Assembly (NCBI GenBank): GCA_963806145.1
Contig: CAWDXD010000006.1
Location: 1-64,000 of the forward strand
Direction: 5' to 3'
Source of the DNA: DASXKD01 sp963806145
GTDB taxonomy: Bacteria; Actinomycetota; Actinomycetes; Streptosporangiales; Streptosporangiaceae
DNA length: 64,000 bases
A program made the translations under genes and the position numbers. Each line of letters begins with the position of its first letter. Position 1 is the stretch's first letter. The notes beneath the pieces were generated by a model. The model was not told the DNA's origin. It did not search any database and worked only from the letters and a program-made list of their open reading frames with translations. Shown here one piece after another: positions 55,182 to 62,949 of this stretch.

Positions 55182-56412
55182 TGCCCGGCAGGCCGGCCCC
55201 TCGGCCGCGGAGATCGAAGACGCCTTCCGCGCCGAGTACGGCCGCGCGGTCGCCGTCCTGACCCGCACCTTCGGCGACCTCGATATCGCCGAAGATGCGG
55301 TACAGGACGCGTTCGCCGTGGCGGTGCAGCGGTGGCCATCGGATGGCCTGCCGCCGAGCCGGGCCGGCTGGATCATCACCACCGCCCGCAACCGGGCCAT
55401 CGATCGCCTCCGCCGGGAGGCGTCCCGTGAGGACCGCCACGCCCAGGCTGCCCTGCTGCACGCCCGTGGCGAACCCGCCGAGGAGGGCCCCGTGCGCGAC
55501 GACCGGCTGCGCCTCATCTTTACCTGCTGTCACCCGGCGCTCGCGCAGGCCGCGCAGGTCGCGCTGACCCTGCGGCTGCTGGGCGGGCTCACCACGGCGC
55601 AGATCTCCCGCGCCTTCCTGGTGCCGGAGCCGACCATGGCGCAGCGGCTTGTCCGGGCCAAGGGGAAGATCCGCGACGCGAGAATCCCGTACCGGGTCCC
55701 GGCCGAGGCCGACCTTCCCGACCGGCTCCGCGCCGTGCTCGCCGTCCTCTACCTCATTTTCAACGAGGGTTATACGGCAAGCTCGGGGTCGGCGCTCGTC
55801 CGCGACGACCTGTGCGCCGAGGCGATCCGGCTGGGGCGGCTGCTGGCCGAACTGATGCCGGACGAGCCGGAGGCCCTGGGCCTGCTCGCGCTGATGTTGC
55901 TCACCGATGCCCGCCGGCCGGCCCGCAGCAACGCCGCGGGCGGGCTGGTCTTGCTCGCCGACCAGGACCGGGGCCGCTGGGACCGGGCCCTCATCGCCGA
56001 GGGACAGGCCCTGGTCCGCCGGTGCCTGCGGCGGGACCAGCCGGGCCCGTACCAGATCCAGGCAGCGATCCAGGCCGTGCACAGCGACGCGGCGACCGCT
56101 GCGGACACCGACTGGCGGCAGATCGTGATGCTGTACGACCAGCTCCTGGCCATCACGCCGAGCCCGGTGGCGGCCCTCAACAGAGCCGTCGCGGTGGCCG
56201 AGATTGACGGCCCGGAAGTCGCGCTGGCCCTGGCGGATCGTATTGCACTCGAAGGCTTTTACCTCTTTCATGCCATCCGCGCCGACCTGCTGCGCCGGCT
56301 CGGCCGCGACGCCGAGGCGGCGCGGGCCTACCGGGCGGCCATCGCGCTGAACGACAACGCTGCCGAGCGGGATTTCCTCGAGCGCCGCCTGCGGGCGGTC
56401 TGTCCGCACTGA
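55181..56412 (+). pseudogene. Long ECF sigma factor with a frameshift just after its start
   Basis: The main frame encodes region 2 (AEIEDAFRAEYGRAVAVLTR, AEDAVQDAFAVAVQRW, GWIITTARNRAIDRLRRE), region 4 (RLRLIFTCCHPAL, QISRAFLVPEPTMAQRLVRA) and a TPR-like C-terminus (PYQIQAAIQAVHSD, ALNRAVAVAEIDGPEVAL). It has no ATG, GTG or TTG until 55318, inside region 2. The expected ATG at 55181 is in another frame; adding one C to the CCCC run at 55197-55200 would give MPGRPAP joined to SAAEIEDAF. This is a real single-base deletion, a sequencing error, or slippage on the C run. Everything after it is intact. Confidence 0.75.
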
Positions 56413-56487
56413 CCGGCCGGTGCCGCCGCGGACCAGGCATGCGGCCGGCGGGTGCGGGCCCGGTCAGGAAAGCCCGTTGACATGCCC

Positions 56488-56500
56488 TACAGTGACGCCC
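56488..56500 (+). promoter_or_regulatory. -10 box for a leaderless transcript
   Basis: TACAGT at 56488-56493, 7 nt, then the GTG at 56501; same arrangement as at 29208. Confidence 0.5.
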
Positions 56501-56860
56501 GTGAGCCCTCGCAGAGCCCGGCGCCTGCCGCCCGGCATGCCGCGCCGGCCGCGCGGCGGCCTGCCGCCGGGGCGGCCCGCGGGCGAGGGAGAAGACGAGG
56601 CGGAGGTGCCGGCGCTGCGGCTCGGCCCGGAGCGGATCGAGTCGGGGCCGGAGGGGGACTGGGTGGTCCGGGCCATACCGGGCGAGGCGACCGTGAAGAC
56701 CTACCGGTGCCCCGGCTGTGACCAGGAGATTCAGCCCGGAACCGCGCACCTGGTCGTATGGCCCGCCTACACGCCCGGGCTGGCGGAGCGCAGGCACTGG
56801 CACCGCCCGTGCTGGGACAGGTGGCTGCGCCGCCAAGGACGCGGCCGGCCCGGCAGGTAA
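56501..56860 (+). CDS. Small conserved CxxC protein
   Basis: A 119-residue protein. The first 45 residues are Arg/Pro/Gly-rich. The conserved part has ALRLGPERIESGPEGDWVVR, TVKTYRCPGCDQEIQPGTAH and RHWHRPCWDRWLRR, which looks like a small zinc-binding module (CxxC plus H and C). It recalls a conserved actinobacterial family often mislabelled ATP/GTP-binding; function unknown. A GTG at 56492 is possible, but the -10 spacing favours 56501. The hydrolase gene follows after 8 nt. Confidence 0.7.
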   Translation: MSPRRARRLPPGMPRRPRGGLPPGRPAGEGEDEAEVPALRLGPERIESGPEGDWVVRAIPGEATVKTYRCPGCDQEIQPGTAHLVVWPAYTPGLAERRHWHRPCWDRWLRRQGRGRPGR

Positions 56861-56868
56861 GGAGCACC

Positions 56869-57588
56869 GTGACAGAGATCAGGGCCGCCACCGTACTGCC
56901 CGCGCGGCGCGAGGACATCACCCTGCACACCGCCGACGGCCTGGCCCTGGTCGGGGAGATCGCCCGGCCGCCCGCCAGGGACCCGGTGGCCACCCTGCTG
57001 TGCCTGCACCCGTTGCCTACGCAAGGCGGGATGATGGACAGCCACATCCTCCGCAAGGCCTCCTACCGCCTGCCCGCGCTGGCGGACCTGGCCGTGGTCC
57101 GGTTCAACACCCGGGGCGCCGAGTCGGAGCGGGGCCGCAGCGAGGGGGAGTTCGGCGGCGGCCTGGCCGAACGGAACGACGTGGCCGCGGCGATCGCCTG
57201 GTGCGTTGCCGCCGGCCTGCCCAGGGTGTGGCTGCTGGGCTGGTCATTCGGCACCGAACTCGTGCTGCTGTGGGGGAACGACCCGGCGGTGGAGGGCGCG
57301 ATCCTGCTCTCCCCGCCGCTGCGCCGGGCCGGCGACGCCGAGCTGGACGCCTGGGCGGCCTCGGGCAAGCCGTTGCTGGTGCTGGTGCCCGAGTTCGACG
57401 ACTACCTCCGGCCGGACGAGGCGCGTGCCAGGTTCGCGCGAGTGCCGAAGGCCGAGGTGATCGCCGGGGAACGGGCCAAGCACCTGTGGGTGGGGGAGCC
57501 TGCGGTGCGTACTGTTCTGGGTGAGATCGTGCGCCGGGTGAACCCGGCCGCGTGGCCGCTGCCAACCGAGTGGGAGGACCCAGGGTGA
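56869..57588 (+). CDS. Alpha/beta hydrolase
   Basis: A 239-residue alpha/beta hydrolase. LLCLHPLPTQGGMMDSHI, FNTRGAESERG, the nucleophile elbow LLGWSFGTELVLL (Ser in GWSFG), a later acidic EFDDYLRPDEA and His in AGERAKHLWVG form the triad. Similar to short dienelactone-hydrolase or acyl-peptidase type enzymes; substrate unknown. GTG start with AAGGAG upstream. Its stop codon overlaps the GTG of the SDR gene (GTGA), so the pair is coupled. Confidence 0.82.
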   Translation: MTEIRAATVLPARREDITLHTADGLALVGEIARPPARDPVATLLCLHPLPTQGGMMDSHILRKASYRLPALADLAVVRFNTRGAESERGRSEGEFGGGLAERNDVAAAIAWCVAAGLPRVWLLGWSFGTELVLLWGNDPAVEGAILLSPPLRRAGDAELDAWAASGKPLLVLVPEFDDYLRPDEARARFARVPKAEVIAGERAKHLWVGEPAVRTVLGEIVRRVNPAAWPLPTEWEDPG

Positions 57589-58349
57589 CCCTTTTCGATC
57601 TGAGCGGTAAGAAGGCATTCATCACCGGGGCCTCCCGCGGTATCGGGCAGGAGGTCGCGGTGGCCTTCGCCGAGGCAGGAGCCGACCTCGCGCTGGTGGC
57701 GCGCAGCGAGGACGGGCTTGCGACCACCGCGGAGAAGGCGGCGGGGTACGGGCGTGAGGCGTTCGTGATCCGGGCGGATGTGACCGACCAGGAAGCCGTG
57801 GAAGGCGCCGTCGCCACGGCGATCGAGCGCCTCGGGCACGTGGACATCGTGGTCAACAACGCCGGCGGGTCCAACTTCGTGGTCCCGTTCATGGACCTGC
57901 GGGTGCCGGGCTGGGACAAGCTGATGCGGCTCAACCTGACCTCGGCCGTGTACGTGTGCCACGCGATCGGGCCGCACCTGGCCGAGCGCGGCCAGGGCTC
58001 GGTCATCAACGTGGCCTCGGTCGCGGGCCTGGCTGCCTCGCCGTTGCTGTCGCCCTACGGGGCGGCCAAAGCCGGGCTGATCTCACTCACCAAGTCGCTG
58101 GCGGTGGAGTGGGCGCCGCTGGGCATCCGGGTCAACGCCCTGTGCCCCGGCTGGACCGCGACCGAGCTCAACCGCTACCTGTGGGAGGACGAGACGACGG
58201 GGAAGGCGACCATCGCCACGGTGCCCATGCAGCGGTGGGGCCGCGCGACCGAGATGGCCGGGCCCGCGGTCTTCCTGGCCAGCGACGCGTCGTCCTACAT
58301 GACCGGGCAGGTCCTCGTCGTCGACGGCGGCCAGACCACCATGGCGTGA
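57585..58349 (+). CDS. Short-chain dehydrogenase/reductase
   Basis: A 254-residue classical SDR: cofactor loop FITGASRGIGQEVAVAF, the NNAGG motif in IVVNNAGGSNFV, catalytic Ser in VASVAGLAAS, Tyr and Lys in SPYGAAKAG, and a C-terminal SYMTGQVLVVDGGQTTMA. The Arg-rich ARSEDG after the second strand suggests NADPH. Substrate not predictable. GTG at 57585 chosen for the GGGAGGACC upstream and the coupling overlap. Confidence 0.88.
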   Translation: MTLFDLSGKKAFITGASRGIGQEVAVAFAEAGADLALVARSEDGLATTAEKAAGYGREAFVIRADVTDQEAVEGAVATAIERLGHVDIVVNNAGGSNFVVPFMDLRVPGWDKLMRLNLTSAVYVCHAIGPHLAERGQGSVINVASVAGLAASPLLSPYGAAKAGLISLTKSLAVEWAPLGIRVNALCPGWTATELNRYLWEDETTGKATIATVPMQRWGRATEMAGPAVFLASDASSYMTGQVLVVDGGQTTMA

Positions 58350-58379
58350 GGCCCCGGCCGGCCGCAGCCGGGCCGGAGA

Positions 58380-58419
58380 CGCCAAGAGGGGCGGCGCGCT
58401 CGCGCCGCCCCTCTTGGCG
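58380..58419. terminator. Perfect 19-bp hairpin between convergent genes
   Basis: CGCCAAGAGGGGCGGCGCG (58380-58398) and CGCGCCGCCCCTCTTGGCG (58401-58419) are exact inverted repeats with a 2-nt spacer. It lies between the SDR gene and the convergent scy gene and should terminate both. Confidence 0.9.
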
Positions 58420-58434
58420 TGTCGGGTGTGGTGG

Positions 58435-59787
58435 TTACTCGGTCCACCACTCCTCGTCGCTGCCCTTGGCTGCCTTGGCCGGCACCGGCTGCTTCGGGCC
58501 GTTGGCCGGGGGCTGGGCCTGCGGCTGAGCCTGGGCCGATGCCCGGGTCTCCTGCCGGGGCGCGGGCGGCGGTCCCGCGACCGCCTTGGGTGCGGCCGGG
58601 GCAACCGCGGGCCGGGACTGGGCCGGCTTGAGCGCCTCGGACAAGCCCGGCATCTGGGTGCCGAGGAGCTGGCTGATCTGCGCCAGGTGAGTGGAGATGC
58701 TCTCCTTCTGCCTGGTCAGGTCGTCGACCTCGCGCTGCGCCCCAGCGCGGTGCCGCTCCATCTCGTTCTTGGCGTCCGCGGTGAGCTGATCGGCCTGGGC
58801 CTTGGCCTGGGCGACGATCTGGTCGGCGTTCTTCCTGGCGTTGGACACCAGCTGCTTGGAATGCTGCTCGGCCTCGCGCCGGGTGTGGTCGGCCTGCGCG
58901 CTGGCCTTGGCGGCCCGCTGCTCGGCGGTGGCGGCGCGCTGCTCCGCCTCGGTGACCAGCTTCTGCGTCGCCGCCTGCGCGGCCGACAGGCGCTCGGCCT
59001 CCTGGCGCTCGGACTCCTCGCGGCGCGAGGCGAGCTGGATCTCGAACTCGGCCTCGGCCTGCGCCCGCTGCGCCTCGCTCTCCTCCAGGATGCGCTGCGC
59101 CTGGCTGCGCATCTCGTCCGCCTGCCGCTTGGAGGTGGTGAGGATCTCGTCGCGCTCCCGCTTGGACGACGCCTTGAGCTGCGCGACCTCCCGCTCGGTG
59201 GTGGTGCGGAGCTTGGCGATGTCGCGCTCGATCGCGGCCCGCTTCTCGGCCACCTCGTGGTCGGCTATGGCGCGGAGCTTGGCGGCCTCGCGCTCGGTGG
59301 TGGAGGTCAGCTCGTCGGCCTCGCGGCGTGCCCCGGTGCGGATCGCGTCGGCTTCCCGCTCAGCCGAGCCGCGCAGGTCGTCGGTCTCCCGCTTGGCGCT
59401 GGCGCGCAGTGCGGCCGCCTCGTTCTCGGCACCGGCGCGCAGCTCGGCCGCGTCCACCTTGGCAGCGGCCTGCAGCTCGTTGGCCGCGGAGCGGGCCTCG
59501 CCGACGATCTCCGTCGCCTGCTCTTCAGCGAGGCGGAGCAATTGCTCGATCCGGGAGCCCAGGCCCGCATAGGTGGGGCGCTCCTGCTCCCGGAGCTGAC
59601 GATGCGCCTCCGTCAACTCCTGCTGCAGCGCCCCGACCTGCTCGCGGTGCTGCCGGATCTCCAGATCGCTCTGCTTGAGGTACTCGTCGACCTGGTGCGG
59701 GTCGTAGCCGCGCATGACCTTGGCGAAGTCGCGGGCCGGGGCGTCTTCGAAGAAGTTGCTGAGCTGGGCGTCGATTTCAGGCTGCAT
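58435..59787 (-). CDS. scy: Scy/FilP-like coiled-coil polarity protein
   Basis: A 450-residue protein. The N-terminal DivIVA-like segment FAKVMRGYDPHQVDEYLKQ is followed by about 300 residues of almost unbroken coiled coil with recurring EREADELTSTTEREAAKLRA-type and EREVAQLKASSKRERDEIL-type units. It ends in a Pro/Ala-rich tail closing with SDEEWWTE. In Streptomyces the homologous Scy organises the hyphal tip with DivIVA and lies next to mce-thiolase-meaB, exactly as here. Shorter than Streptomyces Scy, so it could equally be called FilP-like. Strong hint of apically growing hyphae. Confidence 0.8.
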   Translation of the reverse strand: MQPEIDAQLSNFFEDAPARDFAKVMRGYDPHQVDEYLKQSDLEIRQHREQVGALQQELTEAHRQLREQERPTYAGLGSRIEQLLRLAEEQATEIVGEARSAANELQAAAKVDAAELRAGAENEAAALRASAKRETDDLRGSAEREADAIRTGARREADELTSTTEREAAKLRAIADHEVAEKRAAIERDIAKLRTTTEREVAQLKASSKRERDEILTTSKRQADEMRSQAQRILEESEAQRAQAEAEFEIQLASRREESERQEAERLSAAQAATQKLVTEAEQRAATAEQRAAKASAQADHTRREAEQHSKQLVSNARKNADQIVAQAKAQADQLTADAKNEMERHRAGAQREVDDLTRQKESISTHLAQISQLLGTQMPGLSEALKPAQSRPAVAPAAPKAVAGPPPAPRQETRASAQAQPQAQPPANGPKQPVPAKAAKGSDEEWWTE

Positions 59788-60029
59788 GTGGCTTGATCCT
59801 GGCTAGACGGAGAGGGGGGCATGCGGGGGGGCAGACGAGTTCCTAGCACCCGCCGTGAGGGAAGGACAAGGTCCGGCAACCCCCTCCGGCGCGGACGCGT
59901 GAGACCGCTCGCCCGATCTCTGGCAGAGTACTCCCGTTGCTCAGGTGAAGACTGCGGCTTTCCGGCTTCCCGCCGGCCAAGATTCACTTTTCGGCGCGAT
60001 CCGGTGCCCGCGGCCAGGCGCCGCCCCGA

Positions 60030-60449
60030 TCATGCCTCCGGTGGCTGAACCAGCTCGGTCAGAACTCCGCCTACATCCGCCGGGTGCAGGAAGGCGATCG
60101 ACGCGCCCATGGACCCGTGCCGGGGGCGCTGGTCGAGCAGGCGCACCCCGCGCGCCCCGATGGCCTCGAGCGCCACGGTGATGTTCGTCACCCGGTACCC
60201 GATGTGGTGGATGCCCTGCCCCCGCCGTGCCAGGAATTTCCCCACCGGCGTGTCCGGGCCGGTCGGTTCAAGCAACTGGATCCAGGAAGGCCCGGGCCCC
60301 TCGCCCAGGCGCAGCATGGCCTCATGGACCCCCTGGTCCTCGTGGGTCTCCCGGCTGGCCACGGTGAGGTCGAAGACGGACTCGTAGAAGGCGATGGCCG
60401 CCGCGAGGTCCTGGCAGGCGATCCCCACATGGTCGATCCGGTCCAGCAC
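60030..60449 (-). CDS. mce: Methylmalonyl-CoA epimerase
   Basis: A 139-residue VOC-fold metalloenzyme converting (S)- to (R)-methylmalonyl-CoA. Metal ligands lie in RIDHVGIACQDL, IHHIGYRVTNI and the C-terminal GVLTELVQP, with AMLRLGEGPGPSWIQLLEP between. GTG start with GGGAGG 5 nt upstream. Divergent from the thiolase. It works with B12-dependent methylmalonyl-CoA mutase, whose helper MeaB is encoded two genes away. Confidence 0.92.
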   Translation of the reverse strand: MLDRIDHVGIACQDLAAAIAFYESVFDLTVASRETHEDQGVHEAMLRLGEGPGPSWIQLLEPTGPDTPVGKFLARRGQGIHHIGYRVTNITVALEAIGARGVRLLDQRPRHGSMGASIAFLHPADVGGVLTELVQPPEA

Positions 60450-60587
60450 CGCTGCCTCCCGCGGGCGTCCTGGCAGTCCCCGGACGGCCCGGCGGCTGCG
60501 GGGCCGCGGGTCATCGGGGTGGTCCCTGGGTATCGTGGCAGACGTCCCGCCCGCGGCGCACCGGGCGGGGAAGCAGCGGAGGGAATC

Positions 60588-61781
60588 ATGCCAGAAGCGG
60601 TGATCACAGGCGGAGCGCGGACGGCGATCGGCCGGCTGCTCGGCTCGCTCAAGGACCTCGCCGCCACCGACCTGGGCGGCGTCGTCGTCAAGGCCGCGCT
60701 GGAACGCTCGGGCGTCACCGGCGGCGATGTCCAGTACGTGATCATGGGGCAGGTTCTGCAGGCCGGCGCCGGGCAGATCACGGCCCGCCAGGCCGCGGTC
60801 GCGGCGGGCATCCCGATGACCGTGCCGTCGATCACCATCAACAAGGTGTGCCTGTCCGGGCTGGACGCCATCGCGCTCGCGGCCCAGCTCATCCGGGCCG
60901 GCGAGTTCGACATCGTGGTCGCGGGCGGCATGGAGTCGATGACCAGGGCCCCGCACCTGCTGCCAGGTGCCCGCGCCGGGCACAAGTACGGCGCCATGGA
61001 ACTGCTGGACGCCATGGCCGTCGACGGGCTGACCGACCCGTTCGACCACACGCCGATGGGCGAACTGACCGACGCGCACAACAAGCGCCTCGGCATCGGC
61101 CGGGCCGAGCAGGATGAGTACGCTGCGCTCTCACATCAGCGCGCCGCTGCGGCGATCAAGGATGGTTTGCTGAACGATGAGATCGTGGCCGTCCCCGTGC
61201 CGCAGCGGCGCGGGGATCCGGTGCTGTTCGACACCGACGAGGGGGTGCGGGGCGAGACCACCGCCGAGTCGCTGGCCAGGCTGCGCCCTGCCTTCGGGGC
61301 CGGCGGGACGATCACCGCGGGCTCGGCGTCGCAGATCTCCGACGGGGCCTGCGCCGTGGTGGTGATGTCCGCGGCGGCGGCCGCCGCCCGGGGTGCCCCG
61401 GTGCTCGCCGAGATCGGCGCGCACGGCAACGTGGCCGGCCCGGACAACTCGCTGCAGTCCCAGCCGTCCCGGGCGATCCGCCATGCGCTGGGCAAGGCCC
61501 GGCTGGCCGTGGGCGACCTGGACCTGATCGAGATCAACGAGGCGTTCGCGGCCGTGGTGCTCCAGTCCATGCGCGACCTGGCCGTCGGCCCGGACAAGGT
61601 CAACGTCAACGGGGGCGCGATCGCCATCGGCCACCCGATCGGCGCCTCCGGCGCACGAATCGCCCTGCACCTGGTCCACGAGCTGCGCCGGCGCGGCGGC
61701 GGGCTGGGCGCTGCGGCACTGTGCGGCGGCGGCGGGCAGGGCAGCGCGCTGCTGCTCCGGGTACCGGGCGCTCATGGCTGA
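60588..61781 (+). CDS. Acetyl-CoA C-acetyltransferase (thiolase)
   Basis: A 397-residue thiolase. Nucleophile Cys in INKVCLSGLDAIALA, VAGGMESMTRAPHLLPGAR, NEAFAAVVLQSM, His in GGAIAIGHPIGASGARI, and the second Cys in ALCGGGGQGSAL. It forms or cleaves acetoacetyl-CoA. The same gene lies between mce and meaB in Streptomyces. GCGGAGGGA precedes the ATG. Confidence 0.93.
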   Translation: MPEAVITGGARTAIGRLLGSLKDLAATDLGGVVVKAALERSGVTGGDVQYVIMGQVLQAGAGQITARQAAVAAGIPMTVPSITINKVCLSGLDAIALAAQLIRAGEFDIVVAGGMESMTRAPHLLPGARAGHKYGAMELLDAMAVDGLTDPFDHTPMGELTDAHNKRLGIGRAEQDEYAALSHQRAAAAIKDGLLNDEIVAVPVPQRRGDPVLFDTDEGVRGETTAESLARLRPAFGAGGTITAGSASQISDGACAVVVMSAAAAAARGAPVLAEIGAHGNVAGPDNSLQSQPSRAIRHALGKARLAVGDLDLIEINEAFAAVVLQSMRDLAVGPDKVNVNGGAIAIGHPIGASGARIALHLVHELRRRGGGLGAAALCGGGGQGSALLLRVPGAHG

Positions 61782-61799
61782 CCGGCCTGCGAGAGCCTG

Positions 61800-62771
61800 T
61801 TGAACGCCGCGGACCGGGCGCGCGAGGCGATCGGGAAGGCCAGGGCAGGGGACGCGCGGGCACTTGCCCGGCTGATCTCGCTGGTCGAGAACTCCGCGCC
61901 GGAACTGCGCCAGGTCGCGGCGGCGGTCGCCCCGCTGACCGGGCAGGCTCGCGTCGTCGGGCTCACCGGGGCACCCGGAGTAGGCAAGTCCACGATCACC
62001 GCCGCCCTGGTGGCCGCCTACCGGGAACGCGGCCAGCGGGTGGCCGTGCTCGCCGTGGACCCGACCTCCCCGTTCAGCGGCGGTGCACTGCTCGGTGACC
62101 GGGTCCGGATGCAGGACCATGCCACCGACCCGGGCGTGTTCATCCGGTCCATGGCCACCAGAGGCCACCTCGGCGGCCTGTCGGAGGCGGCTCCGCAGGC
62201 GCTCCGGGTGCTGGACGCCGCCGGGTTCGCGGTGCTGATCGTGGAGACCGTCGGGGTGGGCCAGGCCGAGGTCGAGATCGCCGCGCTCGCCGACACCACG
62301 CTGGTCGCGGTGGCGCCAGGCATGGGCGACGCCATCCAGGCGGCCAAGGCGGGCATCCTCGAGGTCGGGGATGTGTTCGTGGTGAACAAGGCCGACAAGC
62401 CGGGTGCCCAGGAAGCAGTCAGAGACCTGCGGGGCATGATCGCGATGGCCCGTCGTAGCGCCGGAGAATGGAAGCCGCCCATCGTGACCACCGTCGCGGT
62501 CAAGGGAGAGGGCATCGCCGAACTGGCCGCGAAGGTGGACGCGCACTGGTCCTGGCTGGACTCCTCGGGCCAGGGCGAGGCCCGGCGGCGGGCGCGGGCC
62601 CGCGAGGAGATCACCGCCATCGCCCTCGCCGAACTGCGCCGGCGGGTGGGCGGGCTGCCCGGCGACTCGCAGCTGGAGGACCTGGCCGCCCAGGTCGCCG
62701 CGGGCAAGCTGGACCCCTTCGCCGCCGCCGACGAACTCATGGACGCGGCGGTGCCCGCCGAGAGCCCGTAA
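61800..62771 (+). CDS. meaB: Methylmalonyl-CoA mutase-associated GTPase MeaB
   Basis: A 323-residue G3E-type GTPase that loads and protects the B12 cofactor of methylmalonyl-CoA mutase. P-loop LTGAPGVGKSTITAAL, AVDPTSPFSGGALLGDRVRM, LIVETVGVGQAEVEIAALAD and VVNKADKPGAQE. The start is unusual: a TTG at 61800, 18 nt after the thiolase stop and in its frame, with only a weak GAGAG upstream. Reinitiation after the thiolase stop is likely. No mutase gene is in the window. Confidence 0.9.
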   Translation: MNAADRAREAIGKARAGDARALARLISLVENSAPELRQVAAAVAPLTGQARVVGLTGAPGVGKSTITAALVAAYRERGQRVAVLAVDPTSPFSGGALLGDRVRMQDHATDPGVFIRSMATRGHLGGLSEAAPQALRVLDAAGFAVLIVETVGVGQAEVEIAALADTTLVAVAPGMGDAIQAAKAGILEVGDVFVVNKADKPGAQEAVRDLRGMIAMARRSAGEWKPPIVTTVAVKGEGIAELAAKVDAHWSWLDSSGQGEARRRARAREEITAIALAELRRRVGGLPGDSQLEDLAAQVAAGKLDPFAAADELMDAAVPAESP

Positions 62772-62912
62772 CCGGAGCGAAGCCGCCGTGCGCCGCGCCC
62801 CGTGCGCGTGCGCAGCGCCCCGTGCCCGTGTGCCGCGCTCGTGCGCCGCGCGCCCCGCCCCGTGCGCCGCGGCCCGCAACCGCCGCCAGTCCGGGCGCGG
62901 CGATGCCGGCGA

Positions 62913-62939
62913 TTGTGGTCGTTGGCACACTGACCACAA
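62913..62939. terminator. Hairpin between meaB and DUF2127 gene
   Basis: TTGTGGTC (62913-62920) and GACCACAA (62932-62939) form an 8-bp stem with an 11-nt loop, just before the end of the convergent DUF2127 gene. The 140 nt to its left are low-complexity, made of recurring CCCCGTGCG and GTGCGCCGCG pieces. Confidence 0.55.
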
Positions 62940-62949
62940 ACCGTCGGCG

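Noticed and set aside
61131..62939. 602-codon minus-strand open frame
   Set aside because: Antisense to thiolase and meaB; shadow.
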